From contig JAEUTH010000042.1 of the NCBI GenBank assembly GCA_016788165.1, forward strand, positions 62,001 to 126,000: a DNA stretch of 64,000 nucleotides, given 5' to 3'. The position numbers were made by a program, and so were the translations under genes. Below are positions 9,148-18,605 of this stretch, in pieces. The notes below the pieces were generated by a model that saw only the letters and a list, made by a program, of their open reading frames with translations, made no database searches and was not told the DNA's origin. Each line of letters begins with the position of its first letter. Position 1 is the first letter of the stretch. Source of the DNA: Bacteroidia bacterium (GTDB taxonomy: Bacteria; Bacteroidota; Bacteroidia; AKYH767-A; OLB10).

Positions 9148-9768
9148 TTGATAACCTATCCCAGCAAAATATTTGAAGATGCCGTAAACGAATTTGCCCG
9201 CTTGCCCGGCATTGGCCGCAAAAGTGCATTACGTATGGTTTTGTTTATGCTTAAACAAGATGTATCAACGGTACAACATTTTAGTGAAACCATACAACGT
9301 TTACGTGCCGAAATTAAATATTGCAACCATTGCCATAACATTTCCGAAACCGAAATTTGCAGCATTTGTGCCGACAACAAACGTGATAAAAACCTACTGT
9401 GCATTGTTGAAAATGTACGCGATGTTATTGCCATTGAAAACACACAACAATACCGTGGTTTGTACCATGTATTAGGTGGTATTATTTCGCCATTAGATGG
9501 CATAGGACCTGCACAATTAAACATACAAAGTCTGATTGATAAGGCCACATCCGGTCAGATAAAAGAAGTAGTAATGGCCTTGGCTACAACCATGGAAGGC
9601 GATACTACCGTGTTTTACCTATATAAAAAGCTTCATCCGTTAGGAGTTTCTATTACAACCATTGCACGGGGTGTAAGTGTTGGTGGCGAAATAGAATATG
9701 CTGATGAAATAACGCTGGGGCGTAGCATACTAAACCGTGTAGCGTATGAAAATTCAATAACCAAGTAA
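9148..9768 (+). CDS. recR: Recombination protein RecR
   Basis: RecR acts with RecO (and RecF) to load RecA at gaps. The 206-residue protein has the helix-hairpin-helix ARLPGIGRKSALRM (17-30), a zinc finger CNHC...CSIC around residues 57-72, and a Toprim domain (LLCIVENVRDVIAIE, then LATTMEGDTTVFYLY). The start is unusual: a stop codon (taa at 9139-9141) lies just upstream and no ATG precedes the conserved YPSKIFEDAVNEFARLPG, so translation must begin at TTG 9148 (or ATT 9145). It stands upstream of a glycosyltransferase 50 bases away. Confidence 0.95.
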   Translation: MITYPSKIFEDAVNEFARLPGIGRKSALRMVLFMLKQDVSTVQHFSETIQRLRAEIKYCNHCHNISETEICSICADNKRDKNLLCIVENVRDVIAIENTQQYRGLYHVLGGIISPLDGIGPAQLNIQSLIDKATSGQIKEVVMALATTMEGDTTVFYLYKKLHPLGVSITTIARGVSVGGEIEYADEITLGRSILNRVAYENSITK

Positions 9769-9818
9769 ATGTTTAAAATGGCTACCATTTTTTTAAAAAC
9801 CATTGATGCATTCTGTTC

Positions 9819-11762
9819 ATGAAAAAGCTATCGGTAGTTATTGTTAACTACAATGTAAAATATTTCTTAGAGCAGTGCCTGCACTCCGTATTTAAGGCTG
9901 CACAATTGTTACCTGTTACAGTATATGTGGTTGATAACAACTCCGTTGATGGCAGTGTAGAGATGGTGGAACAAAAGTTTAGCGACACCATTTTAATTGC
10001 CAATAAAATTAACGTTGGGTTTTCGAAAGCAAATAATCAAGCCATGCGCCTGATAACAACGCCTTACGTGCTGTTGCTTAACCCCGATACATTGGTAGAG
10101 GAAGATACATTTTTAAAATGTATTCAATTTATGGATAACCATGATGATGCGGGCGGTTTGGGCGTTTATATGATAGATGGTAAAGGCAATTTTTTACCCG
10201 AAAGCAAACGGGGTTTGCCTACACCCTGGGTAGCATTTTATAAAATATTTGGTTTAAGTGCATTGTTTCCAAAATCAAAAACTTTTGGTCGCTACCACTT
10301 GGGATATTTAGACAAAAACCAAACGCATGTAGTTGATGTATTAAGTGGTGCATTTATGTTGATGCGAACTGCCACACTTGATAAGGTTGGATTGCTTGAC
10401 GAAGACTTTTTTATGTATGGCGAAGACATAGACCTAAGCTATCGAATTACAAAAGGCGGCTATAATAACTACTATTTCCCCGAAACAAAAATAATTCATT
10501 ATAAAGGCGAAAGCACAAAAAAAAGTAGTGTAAATTATGTGTTTGTCTTTTATAAAGCGATGGTAATTTTTGCGCAAAAACATTTTAGCCATCAACATGC
10601 AAAAGTAGTTTCGATGTTAATACATGCTGCAGTTTACTTACGGGCAGGCATGGCAATTTTAACACGTATCAGCAAACAAATTTTTGCTCCGTTAATGGAT
10701 GCACTTTTAATTTATGGTGGTTTTGTGCTGATTAAAATTTATTGGGAAAACAACTATAAAGTTTTTCATTATCCACCCATTTACGATTACATTTTTATAC
10801 CCGGTTACGTTTGTGTTTGGCTAAGCGGTATTTATTTAAGTGGTGGTTATGACAAGCCTTTGCGTTTGCAAAAAATTATGCGCGGCCTGTTATCTGCTAC
10901 TGTTTTTATTTTGGTAGTTTATGCCCTGTTGCCTGAAAACTTAAGGTTTTCGCGCGCATTAATTTTATTAGGCACAGCTTGGGCTGCTTTAGCCACCAGT
11001 GGTATCAGAGCTACACTTCATACGCTTGGTATAAATATTTATGGTTTCGAACGGAACGAAAAAAAACGCATCGTAATTGTTGGTAAGATACAGGAGGGTT
11101 TAAGGGTACTTACGCTATTAAAGCAAGTAGAAACCAACCTTTCGTTTATTGGTTTTATTAGCGATGAAAAAAACGACACACAAATATTGGGTAACGAACA
11201 GCAACTACATGAAATTTTAAACGTATATAAGATTGACGAAGTTATTTACTGTGCAAAGGATGTTAAAGCCAACGACATTATACAAAGTATGCTGCAACAT
11301 ACACAAGCCAACATCGAATTTAAAATAGCGCCTGAAGAAAGCGCTTTTGTAATTGGCAGCAACTCAATAAATGATAATGGCAGTTTGTATTTAGTAGCTA
11401 TTAATGCCATACAAACACCAACCAATAAGCGTAACAAACGGTTGCTGGATATTGCCCTGTGTTTGCTTCTGATATGCACGTTACCGTTACTAATATTTAC
11501 CATTAAAAACATAAGCCAGTTTATTAAAAATTTGTTTCATGTTTTTACCGGAAGTTACACTTGGGTAAGTTTCGCATCGAGTAGTAATGAAAAAACAAAC
11601 TATAAACCCGGCATTCTTAATCCAACAGATGCATTAAAAAATTATCATGCCGATGCAGCTACCATTGTGCGTTTAAATATGCTATATGCACGCGAATACA
11701 ATGTGTATGATGATTTGCAAATTGTACTAAAAAACATTCCGGCATTGGGTCGCAAGGCATAA
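9819..11762 (+). CDS. GT2 glycosyltransferase fused to a degenerate polyprenyl glycosylphosphotransferase
   Basis: The 647-residue protein has three parts. Residues 1-250 are a rhamnosyltransferase-like GT2 domain: LSVVIVNYNVKYFLEQCLHS, VYVVDNNSVDGS, LLLNPDT and FMYGEDIDLSYRI. Residues 265-400 hold four or five membrane helices, and 415-510 a Rossmann-like CoA-binding-3 segment (KKRIVIVGKIQEGLRVLTLL). Residues 537-645 look like the ends of a WcaJ/WbaP sugar transferase: KRNKRLLDIALCLLLIC at the front and YAREYNVYDDLQIVLKNI at the back. The catalytic middle of that domain is absent. The GT2 activity is likely real; the second half probably only anchors the protein. Specificity is unknown. Confidence 0.85.
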   Translation: MKKLSVVIVNYNVKYFLEQCLHSVFKAAQLLPVTVYVVDNNSVDGSVEMVEQKFSDTILIANKINVGFSKANNQAMRLITTPYVLLLNPDTLVEEDTFLKCIQFMDNHDDAGGLGVYMIDGKGNFLPESKRGLPTPWVAFYKIFGLSALFPKSKTFGRYHLGYLDKNQTHVVDVLSGAFMLMRTATLDKVGLLDEDFFMYGEDIDLSYRITKGGYNNYYFPETKIIHYKGESTKKSSVNYVFVFYKAMVIFAQKHFSHQHAKVVSMLIHAAVYLRAGMAILTRISKQIFAPLMDALLIYGGFVLIKIYWENNYKVFHYPPIYDYIFIPGYVCVWLSGIYLSGGYDKPLRLQKIMRGLLSATVFILVVYALLPENLRFSRALILLGTAWAALATSGIRATLHTLGINIYGFERNEKKRIVIVGKIQEGLRVLTLLKQVETNLSFIGFISDEKNDTQILGNEQQLHEILNVYKIDEVIYCAKDVKANDIIQSMLQHTQANIEFKIAPEESAFVIGSNSINDNGSLYLVAINAIQTPTNKRNKRLLDIALCLLLICTLPLLIFTIKNISQFIKNLFHVFTGSYTWVSFASSSNEKTNYKPGILNPTDALKNYHADAATIVRLNMLYAREYNVYDDLQIVLKNIPALGRKA

Positions 11763-11771
11763 GTTAATCTG

Positions 11772-13778
11772 CTATTGCCACTGTTTGATTTGCAGGTTTT
11801 TAAAATAAAACTTCTGCCCTTTGGGGTTCCATAAAAATATACGGACTTCATCGTGCCTGGCAATAACAGGCAGATTAACCAAAGCCGAAAAATGATGCCA
11901 TGTTAATTTTGATTGTGCCTGCGGCAGCAACGGCACATAATCCTGATAGCTGGTAATTGTATCATGTCCTGCATAGGTTGATAAAAACACCTCGTCAAAT
12001 GCTGTTACACCATACACATCAACATCAATTAAAAAACTTTGAGATGCAACAAATGCCTGTGGCGCTTTTAATGTTAGTGTAACCGGGTAGTTGTGGTTGC
12101 TATCAACAAATGCCAACCATTGCGTATTACCGGCTGATGTTTCATTAATTTTTGAGGCCTGAAAACTCCATGGTATAGTTGGCAATTCTAAATTAAAATT
12201 ATATGCTGCAGTTGGTTGCCTGTTACCAAAACCTAAAAATGCTGCCAGCGATTGGTTAACCGGTTGATTGCTTTTTTTATAAAGAGATATTTTACCATTG
12301 CTTGCTATGCATATAAACAGGTTTTGTAGTTTGGGATAGTTTGATAAAACATCACTTCGCACAAATTGATTTTGCATTACTAAATAATCGAAAGGGTATT
12401 GCAATGCATTTTCGATGGCCACAGCCGAAGTTGTAATAACGGCAAAACCTTTTCTATCCAATAATATAAATGGCATATTAGGTGCATAGGCATCAATTAC
12501 CAAAATACTTTCTTGTGCCGGCACACCGTTATGCGTTAGCCAGGCAGCCGCTCCTTCAAAATTTTGCAAGGTGGTTACGTATCTGTCCCAAGGGCCACTG
12601 CTGTTACGCATAGCTTGCACTTGTTTTGATTTAAATGCAAACCATGTAGTTAATGATATAACTAAAATAATTGAAATTGCTTTAGGCCAGTAAGCAGTAA
12701 TTCGGATTGCTATTACCAGCAATAAAATTAGCGGCAATAAAAATGTATCAATAAAATAATAATCATGTTGTTGCATTTGCCTCCACATAAGCAAAGCATA
12801 GCAACTTGCGCCACCTAATAAAACTATTTGCACGTATGCAAATTGTCCAAGCCACCCATTTAGTTTTGTTTTAAAAATTGTAACTGTTAGTGTAAACACA
12901 AATGTCAGCCAAACTAAATAATGCGCCAAACTGAAATAATGAAACAACCATTGCTTGTATATATCGGCAGCTATTTGCTTAAATTCTGCAAAATTACGTG
13001 CTGGCATTGGTGTGCTTAAAAATATGGAACCATACACTTTGCGCAAATAATTGTTATAAAAAGTATAGCCAACAATTACTGCTATTGCTGCTATAAAATA
13101 AAACCAAAACATACGTTGGTAATGGCCGCTTTTAAAATTATAAATCAGTTGTACCAAGCCAATTGCAAGCAAACACATTATAAAAGGTGTACGTGTAAGC
13201 GCAGCCAGGGTAAAGAAAACCAATGCAAGTATCCAGTGTTTTTTTTGCCGGTGTTGCAGGCATAACACATAAAAATAAAAACCAATGCTGGCATTAGCCC
13301 AGGCAGTAATACCGGGCAAAAAGCCATTTGCATAATAGGTAAAAACCGGAGTAGTTAATACAAAAACAGGCATAAACAAAGCCCATAAATTATCCAATCC
13401 TAACTGCTTACAAATACGTGCTAAAAAATACAATCCAACTAAAGCATAAAGCAATGTATAACACCTGAAAACCCAGGGTGAAACGCCAAAACACTGCATC
13501 AAAATAGCAACTAAATATTCATGTATTGGAAAATCAACGGCTGTTATACCGGTAAACTTTTTTAAACCATCAGCAGGCTCAAACTGTACGTTTAAATTAA
13601 AAGTTTGTGGATGAAAAAAATCAAATCCATTATTTAAAAAACCAATGGCTAACGCATACCTATCGCTTTGAGACCAACCATGAATGTGTTGCGGAAACTC
13701 ATTTATATTTCCATGATAGAAAAAAACACACAGCAAAATAATTATCAAAAACCCGCTGCCTTTAATTAAGTACGACAT
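11772..13778 (-). CDS. GT-C fold membrane glycosyltransferase (ArnT/PMT-like)
   Basis: The 668-residue protein begins with a helix (GFLIIILLCVFFYHGNI) followed by a periplasmic loop with GWSQSDRYALAIGFL; a conserved acidic residue in this first loop (here in SQSDRY) is where GT-C enzymes bind polyprenyl-phosphate sugars. About ten further helices follow up to residue 400, and then a soluble periplasmic domain of about 250 residues. This is the layout of ArnT/PMT/GT39-GT83-like enzymes that transfer sugars from lipid carriers on the periplasmic face. It converges on the GT2 fusion gene, 9 bases apart. The acceptor cannot be deduced. Confidence 0.78.
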   Translation of the reverse strand: MSYLIKGSGFLIIILLCVFFYHGNINEFPQHIHGWSQSDRYALAIGFLNNGFDFFHPQTFNLNVQFEPADGLKKFTGITAVDFPIHEYLVAILMQCFGVSPWVFRCYTLLYALVGLYFLARICKQLGLDNLWALFMPVFVLTTPVFTYYANGFLPGITAWANASIGFYFYVLCLQHRQKKHWILALVFFTLAALTRTPFIMCLLAIGLVQLIYNFKSGHYQRMFWFYFIAAIAVIVGYTFYNNYLRKVYGSIFLSTPMPARNFAEFKQIAADIYKQWLFHYFSLAHYLVWLTFVFTLTVTIFKTKLNGWLGQFAYVQIVLLGGASCYALLMWRQMQQHDYYFIDTFLLPLILLLVIAIRITAYWPKAISIILVISLTTWFAFKSKQVQAMRNSSGPWDRYVTTLQNFEGAAAWLTHNGVPAQESILVIDAYAPNMPFILLDRKGFAVITTSAVAIENALQYPFDYLVMQNQFVRSDVLSNYPKLQNLFICIASNGKISLYKKSNQPVNQSLAAFLGFGNRQPTAAYNFNLELPTIPWSFQASKINETSAGNTQWLAFVDSNHNYPVTLTLKAPQAFVASQSFLIDVDVYGVTAFDEVFLSTYAGHDTITSYQDYVPLLPQAQSKLTWHHFSALVNLPVIARHDEVRIFLWNPKGQKFYFKNLQIKQWQ

Positions 13779-13850
13779 GGATGCAAATAAAATTAATAAC
13801 CAAGTAAAAGAAAAAGACCATTATTGTAAATCATTTAAAAATCAATTTGT

Positions 13851-14558
13851 ATGAATAGTGATGATAAAAAAATAAGACGTGCCTTTACTAAAAAAGACTG
13901 GCAAGAAATTAAATCGGACAATAGCTGGAGTGTATTTAAAATTATGGCCGAATTTGTTGAAGGATTCGAAAAAATTGGTCGCTTAGGCCCTTGTGTAAGC
14001 ATATTTGGCTCGGCCCGTGTTACCGATGATGACCCTTATTATAAATTAGCCGAAGAAATTGCTTATCAACTTACTGCAAATGGTTACGGCATTGTAACCG
14101 GTGGCGGCCCAGGTATAATGGAAGCCGGTAATAAAGGTGCGCAGCGCGGCCGCGGTCGCTCGGTAGGCTTAAACATTAAACTGCCATTCGAACAGTTTGT
14201 AAATCCTTATGTTGATGCTGATAAGGATATAACCTTTGATTATTTTTTTGTGCGCAAAACCATGTTTATTAAATACTCGCAAGGCTTTATTGCCATGCCC
14301 GGTGGTTTTGGAACTATGGACGAATTGTTTGAATCGCTTACACTCATTCAAACAAAAAAAATTGCCAAATTCCCTATTATATTGGTGGGTACTGAATATT
14401 GGGCAGGCCTGGTTGACTGGATAAAAGATACTTTGATAAAAGGTAACTATATTTCTGTTGAAGATTTAGATCTTTTTACATTAGTTGATACGCCCGAAGA
14501 AGTGGTAGATGTGATTAATAAATTTTATAGTAAATACACACTTAAACCCAATTTTTAA
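13851..14558 (+). CDS. LOG-family (TIGR00730) Rossmann-fold nucleotide phosphoribohydrolase
   Basis: The 235-residue protein has the lysine-decarboxylase-like Rossmann fold of the LOG family: VSIFGSARV, GIVTGGGPGIMEAGNKGA and AMPGGFGTMDELFE, which is the family's PGGxGTxxE motif. LOG enzymes hydrolyse nucleoside 5'-monophosphates to base and ribose-5-phosphate; in plants they activate cytokinins, whereas in bacteria they belong to nucleotide turnover. 'Lysine decarboxylase' in old annotations is wrong for this family. The gene is divergent from the GT-C gene, and mscL follows 100 bases downstream. Confidence 0.9.
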   Translation: MNSDDKKIRRAFTKKDWQEIKSDNSWSVFKIMAEFVEGFEKIGRLGPCVSIFGSARVTDDDPYYKLAEEIAYQLTANGYGIVTGGGPGIMEAGNKGAQRGRGRSVGLNIKLPFEQFVNPYVDADKDITFDYFFVRKTMFIKYSQGFIAMPGGFGTMDELFESLTLIQTKKIAKFPIILVGTEYWAGLVDWIKDTLIKGNYISVEDLDLFTLVDTPEEVVDVINKFYSKYTLKPNF

Positions 14559-14658
14559 TATGCATAATACAGGGCTGTTTGATAATTAAAAAACGGTTTA
14601 TTTGCACTATAAGTAAAATAATCAGTTATCAATTCACAAATCTTCAAACAAAATCAAA

Positions 14659-15087
14659 ATGAGTTTTATAAAAGAATTTAAAGAGTTTGCCATGCGTGGC
14701 AATTTAATTGACTTTGCCGTAGGTGTAATTGTAGGTGGCGCATTTGGTAAAGTTACCTCTTCATTTGTTGATGGCATGGTAATGCCCATTATCGGTAAAA
14801 TGGTAGGAGGTATGAACTTTAGCGATATGAAATATAAAATACAAGACGGCAGTAAGGAGGTTTTAAATGCTTCGGGCGAAGTGATAACGGCATCGGTACC
14901 CGAAGTCTATATTAAATATGGCGAGTTTATTACTGCAACCATTGATTTTATGGTTGTTGCTTTTGTTATGTTTCTGGTAATTAAGGCTATGAATAGGATG
15001 AAAAAAGCCGAACCCGCTGCTGCACCTGCTGCACCACCGGCACAAGAAGTTTTACTTACCGAAATCAGAGATTTATTAAAAAAATAA
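14659..15087 (+). CDS. mscL: Large-conductance mechanosensitive channel MscL
   Basis: MscL opens under membrane tension to release solutes after osmotic downshock; it is a homopentamer in the inner membrane. The 142-residue protein has the typical N-terminus (SFIKEFKEFAMRGNLIDFAVGVIVGGAFG), a first pore-lining helix, a periplasmic loop, a second helix (FITATIDFMVVAFVMFLVIKAMN) and a C-terminal helical bundle after an Ala/Pro-rich linker (AAPAAPPAQEVLLTEIRDLL). Length and motifs are standard. A strong terminator follows. Confidence 0.97.
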   Translation: MSFIKEFKEFAMRGNLIDFAVGVIVGGAFGKVTSSFVDGMVMPIIGKMVGGMNFSDMKYKIQDGSKEVLNASGEVITASVPEVYIKYGEFITATIDFMVVAFVMFLVIKAMNRMKKAEPAAAPAAPPAQEVLLTEIRDLLKK

Positions 15088-15107
15088 TACCCTTAAAATT
15101 TACTTGT

Positions 15108-15144
15108 AAATGCTAACACATAAAGTGTGTTAGCATTTATTTTT
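15108..15144 (+). terminator. Intrinsic terminator of mscL
   Basis: AAATGCTAACACA (15108-15120) pairs perfectly over 13 bases with TGTGTTAGCATTT (15126-15138) and is followed by ATTTTT. Confidence 0.85.
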
Positions 15145-15208
15145 ACTATAACATATATAGTATTAGTTACAAAAATAATAACGAATCAATATTTTAAAAA
15201 CAAACTTT

Positions 15209-16117
15209 ATGATCAGAAAAATTACACTCATACTTCTTGCCCTGCCAGCACTTATACAGGCACAAAATACAGCCACAGTTGATACCTCATGGAAAGTGGG
15301 CGGTATATTCAGTTTAAGTTATAACCAATCAAGCTTTACAAATTGGGTTGCCGGTGGCGACAACAGTATGGCCTTAAATGGTATTTTCAGTGGATTTGCC
15401 AATTATAATAAAGGCAAATGGGTGATGGACAATAGTTTGTTGTTGGCCTATGGTATGACTAAGGTTGATGGACAGGATTTGCGAAAAAACGATGACAGGA
15501 TAGAACTCAATATTAAACCCGGATACAATATTACCAAGAAATGGTACCTGTCTTATTTATTTAATATGCGTACACAATTTGATAAAGGCTACGATTACAA
15601 TGCCGAACCAAGGGTACTTACCAGCGAATTTTTATCGCCTGCATTTTTTATTAATGCATTGGGTGCTGAATACAAACCCTCTGACAACTTTTATTTATTC
15701 GCATCGCCACTAACGGTTAAAACCACCTATGTAAATGCAGCCGACTCGAAAATACCGCATGTGCTTTATGGTGTTGATGCCGATAAAAATGCACGTAACG
15801 AATTTGGTTTTTACGCCACAGTAAGATACAAGTGTGAAATCATGAAAAACATCAGTTTACAAACCAAACTCGATTTGTTTAGTAATTACAGCGAAAACCC
15901 ACAAAATGTTGATGTTAATTGGGAAATGCTGTTAGGCATGAAAGTAAACAAATACATATCGGTAACTTTAGGGTTAGCAGCAATATATGATGACGATGTT
16001 TTTGTGCCTAAAGGAAAAGACAGCCAAGGTGCATTAGTTTATGGTAAAGGCCTTCAGTTTAAACAAACCTTTGGTGTTGGTTTTACCTATAATATGGGTG
16101 CTGCCGTTAAAAAATAA
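15209..16117 (+). CDS. DUF3078 outer-membrane beta-barrel protein
   Basis: A signal peptide (MIRKITLILLALPALIQAQ) precedes a 280-residue beta-rich protein with alternating hydrophobic strands, matching the Bacteroidota family DUF3078: SWKVGGIFSLSYNQSSFTNW, VAGGDNSMALNGIFSG, and RIELNIKPGYNITKKWYLSY. The last residues form an aromatic-ended strand (FGVGFTYNMG). Such proteins are thought to be outer-membrane barrels; the function is unknown. It has its own terminator and seems to be monocistronic. Confidence 0.88.
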   Translation: MIRKITLILLALPALIQAQNTATVDTSWKVGGIFSLSYNQSSFTNWVAGGDNSMALNGIFSGFANYNKGKWVMDNSLLLAYGMTKVDGQDLRKNDDRIELNIKPGYNITKKWYLSYLFNMRTQFDKGYDYNAEPRVLTSEFLSPAFFINALGAEYKPSDNFYLFASPLTVKTTYVNAADSKIPHVLYGVDADKNARNEFGFYATVRYKCEIMKNISLQTKLDLFSNYSENPQNVDVNWEMLLGMKVNKYISVTLGLAAIYDDDVFVPKGKDSQGALVYGKGLQFKQTFGVGFTYNMGAAVKK

Positions 16118-16139
16118 ACTTGCTTGCAAATATTTGCCA

Positions 16140-16176
16140 AATAGCCCTCGGTGTAAACCATGGGCTATATTTTTTT
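16140..16176 (+). terminator. Intrinsic terminator of the DUF3078 gene
   Basis: ATAGCCC (16141-16147) pairs with GGGCTAT (16162-16168), followed by ATTTTTTT. Confidence 0.75.
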
Positions 16177-16272
16177 AATCAAAAATGATTTTTACATCAC
16201 CGGTTTCTATCAAATATGCATAGCAATATTTGCATAACACATTGCAAACTAATAGCGGTAATTACCCTTTTG

Positions 16273-17835
16273 CTATGAATTTAAAAAAGCCACTGCAAGC
16301 TCGGCACAGCGATGTCCGTCCATAGCTGCCGAAACAATACCACCTGCATAACCGGCACCTTCGGCACATGGAAATAGTCCATTTAATTCAACATGCATAC
16401 AAGTATCGTTATGGCGTGGTATGCGAACCGGGCTTGAGGTGCGGCTTTCAGTAGCTACTAAAATGGCATCGTTGGTTAAATAGCCTTTCATTTTACGGCC
16501 AAATACTTTTAATGCATCTTTTAATGAAGCTGTAACTGCTGCTGGCAAAACATCGGCCAGCATGGTTGTTTTAACACCGGGATGATAGGAGCATTGCGGC
16601 AATGTGTTGCTTAACTTGTTTTCTACAAAATCGAGCATACGTTGTGCAGGCGCCACTAAATTTCCGCCTCCGGCTACAAAAGCACTTTCCTCTACCATTG
16701 CCTGGTAATGCATAGCAGCTAAGGGACCAAATTTTGCAAACCTTTTATAATCATCGGGCATTATGCTTACAACCAAACCGCTGTTTGCATAGGGATTGTT
16801 TCTGCGCGATGGCGACCATCCATTTACAACTATCTGATTAACATCGGTAGCGGCAGGCGCAATAATACCGCCAGGGCACATGCAAAATGAGTACACACCA
16901 CGACCCAATGATTGATTTACCAAACTATAGGATGCAGGTGGTAAGTAGGGCGTTTCGCTAATGTGGTATTGGCATGTATTAATAAGTTGCTGGCTATGCT
17001 CTACCCTTACACCCAATGCAAATGGTTTTGCTTCTATTAATATATTTTGACGCTGCAAGGTTTGATATACATCGCGTGCCGAATGGCCTGTAGCTAAAAT
17101 ACATGCACTGCATGGCAACACTACTTTGCTGTTATTAAAAGTGTATGCAATCCCCGTAATTTTGTTATTTACACTCAGTACTTCATTAAAGTGTGCATTA
17201 AAAATTATACTACCACCGCAATTTAAAATTGCCTCACGCATGGCCTCAATAATTTGTGGCAACTTGTTGGTACCAATATGCGGATGCGCATCTACTTTAA
17301 TTTGCGGATTGGCGCCAAACTCAATAAACGTATCAAGTACTTGCTGCACGTTGCCACGCTTGTTGCTGCGTGTATAAAGCTTACCATCAGAGTAGGTACC
17401 TGCACCACCTTCGCCAAAACAATAATTCGACTCGGGGTTAACCAAGCCTTGCTTGTTAAGTAGCGCCAAATCGCGTCTGCGGCTTTTTACATCCTTACCT
17501 CGTTCGATAATAACAGGTTTATAACCCAGTTCGATAAGGCGCAATGCGGCAAACAAGCCTGCAGGACCACAACCAATTACAGCAACAGGCATGGCATTGG
17601 CTACGTGTTGCAAAACCCTGTTTGCTATAGCCATTGCCGGCAAAGGCAATTTTAAACTATACACAAGTTGCAATCTTATTTTTACTTGCCTGTTTCGGGC
17701 ATCAATTGATTTTTTTTGTATCTGATAAAACAAAACATCATCGGGCCTTATGCCTAAATATTGTCTTAGGTTTTGCTCAATGCTATCTTCTGTTGCCGCT
17801 TGTTGCGGAAGCAAAACTATTTCTATTTGCTTCAT
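16273..17835 (-). CDS. FAD-dependent dehydrogenase (COG2509 type)
   Basis: The 520-residue flavoprotein has an N-terminal extension of about 80 residues, then a dinucleotide-binding fold (VAVIGCGPAGLFAALRLIELGYKPVIIERG, split by the glycine loop GCGPAG). It continues with NYCFGEGGAGTYSDGKLYTR and a second FAD-contact region ACILATGHSARDVYQTL, and ends with PCAEGAGYAGGIVSAAMDG. This matches the uncharacterised dehydrogenases grouped as COG2509, related to the HI0933/BaiN-like flavoproteins. Substrate is unknown. It lies alone between convergent and same-strand membrane genes, about 140 bases from the next gene upstream. Confidence 0.88.
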   Translation of the reverse strand: MKQIEIVLLPQQAATEDSIEQNLRQYLGIRPDDVLFYQIQKKSIDARNRQVKIRLQLVYSLKLPLPAMAIANRVLQHVANAMPVAVIGCGPAGLFAALRLIELGYKPVIIERGKDVKSRRRDLALLNKQGLVNPESNYCFGEGGAGTYSDGKLYTRSNKRGNVQQVLDTFIEFGANPQIKVDAHPHIGTNKLPQIIEAMREAILNCGGSIIFNAHFNEVLSVNNKITGIAYTFNNSKVVLPCSACILATGHSARDVYQTLQRQNILIEAKPFALGVRVEHSQQLINTCQYHISETPYLPPASYSLVNQSLGRGVYSFCMCPGGIIAPAATDVNQIVVNGWSPSRRNNPYANSGLVVSIMPDDYKRFAKFGPLAAMHYQAMVEESAFVAGGGNLVAPAQRMLDFVENKLSNTLPQCSYHPGVKTTMLADVLPAAVTASLKDALKVFGRKMKGYLTNDAILVATESRTSSPVRIPRHNDTCMHVELNGLFPCAEGAGYAGGIVSAAMDGHRCAELAVAFLNS

Positions 17836-17977
17836 GTTTATTGGCTTTAAATATGCATTTCAGATAACATGATACAAGTGATAAAATTCATCAGATAAAA
17901 TAAAACAAGCACTAATTAATTGCGCAAATCTTAGGCAGGCAATCATAAAATTTAAACTGCTACTTACTTGCAACAGG

Positions 17978-18457
17978 TTACCTCAAACGGTCGGAACTAC
18001 GCACCAAATCTTCATCCGCTTTAATGTATTTACCGGCCATAAATAAAAGTACCAATTGAATTAGCGGCAAATAGTATCCAATTAAATAAACTGAATGCGC
18101 ATCGGCTGTTTTACGCATCATTAAATTAGTAAACATATACATGCCGGCCATTAACAAAATAACAAACACTGCAATTACATAACACAGTTTTAATTGTATC
18201 ATACGTTTGTTGTATCTGAAAATGCAATAAAGAGTCAGTAAAATAATCAAACTGTTAATGGCCATTAATGCTGTATAACTTGCTGGTTCGTTAATGCTTA
18301 CACACTTTGTATAAACACCGGTAATATTCAGGTTAATATCAAACTCCTTGCTACTGCCCGAAAACACATAAGCAAATGGTGCAATTGCCGGAATAAATAA
18401 AGCTACACTAAGTAAAATTACAAGCAGCAGAAATATAGATTGTTTACGTTGTATCAT
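17978..18457 (-). CDS. DUF4293 four-helix membrane protein
   Basis: I place the start at ATG 18457 because DUF4293 proteins begin with MIQRxQ (here MIQRKQSIFLLLVILLS); the longer frame starting at 18490 adds 11 residues that do not fit. The protein has four hydrophobic helices with a small periplasmic loop containing a cysteine (YTKCVSIN). DUF4293 is widespread in Bacteroidota and of unknown function. It is divergent from the DUF4197 gene. Confidence 0.82.
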   Translation of the reverse strand: MIQRKQSIFLLLVILLSVALFIPAIAPFAYVFSGSSKEFDINLNITGVYTKCVSINEPASYTALMAINSLIILLTLYCIFRYNKRMIQLKLCYVIAVFVILLMAGMYMFTNLMMRKTADAHSVYLIGYYLPLIQLVLLFMAGKYIKADEDLVRSSDRLR

Positions 18458-18545
18458 GCAGCAAATTAAAGCAATGTGTTTTAAAGTCAAATTAAAAATA
18501 TTGCCGCTATTTTTTAATAAGGCACATTCACTATGTATTCATTAA

Positions 18546-18553
18546 TAGTTTTG
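18546..18553 (+). promoter_or_regulatory. -7 box for the DUF4197 gene
   Basis: TAGTTTTG matches TAnnTTTG, 53 bases before the DUF4197 start; no clear TTG element at the right distance. Confidence 0.4.
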
Positions 18554-18605
18554 CAGGTGGCTACATTTTTGCAAACAGGCCTTCAATCATTTTAAAAAAC
18601 AAACC

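Noticed and set aside
9156-9548. Long open frame on the opposite strand within recR
   Set aside because: Entirely inside recR, which is a well-recognised gene on the other strand; the same applies to the long antisense frames inside rho, degP, gdh and pstA.
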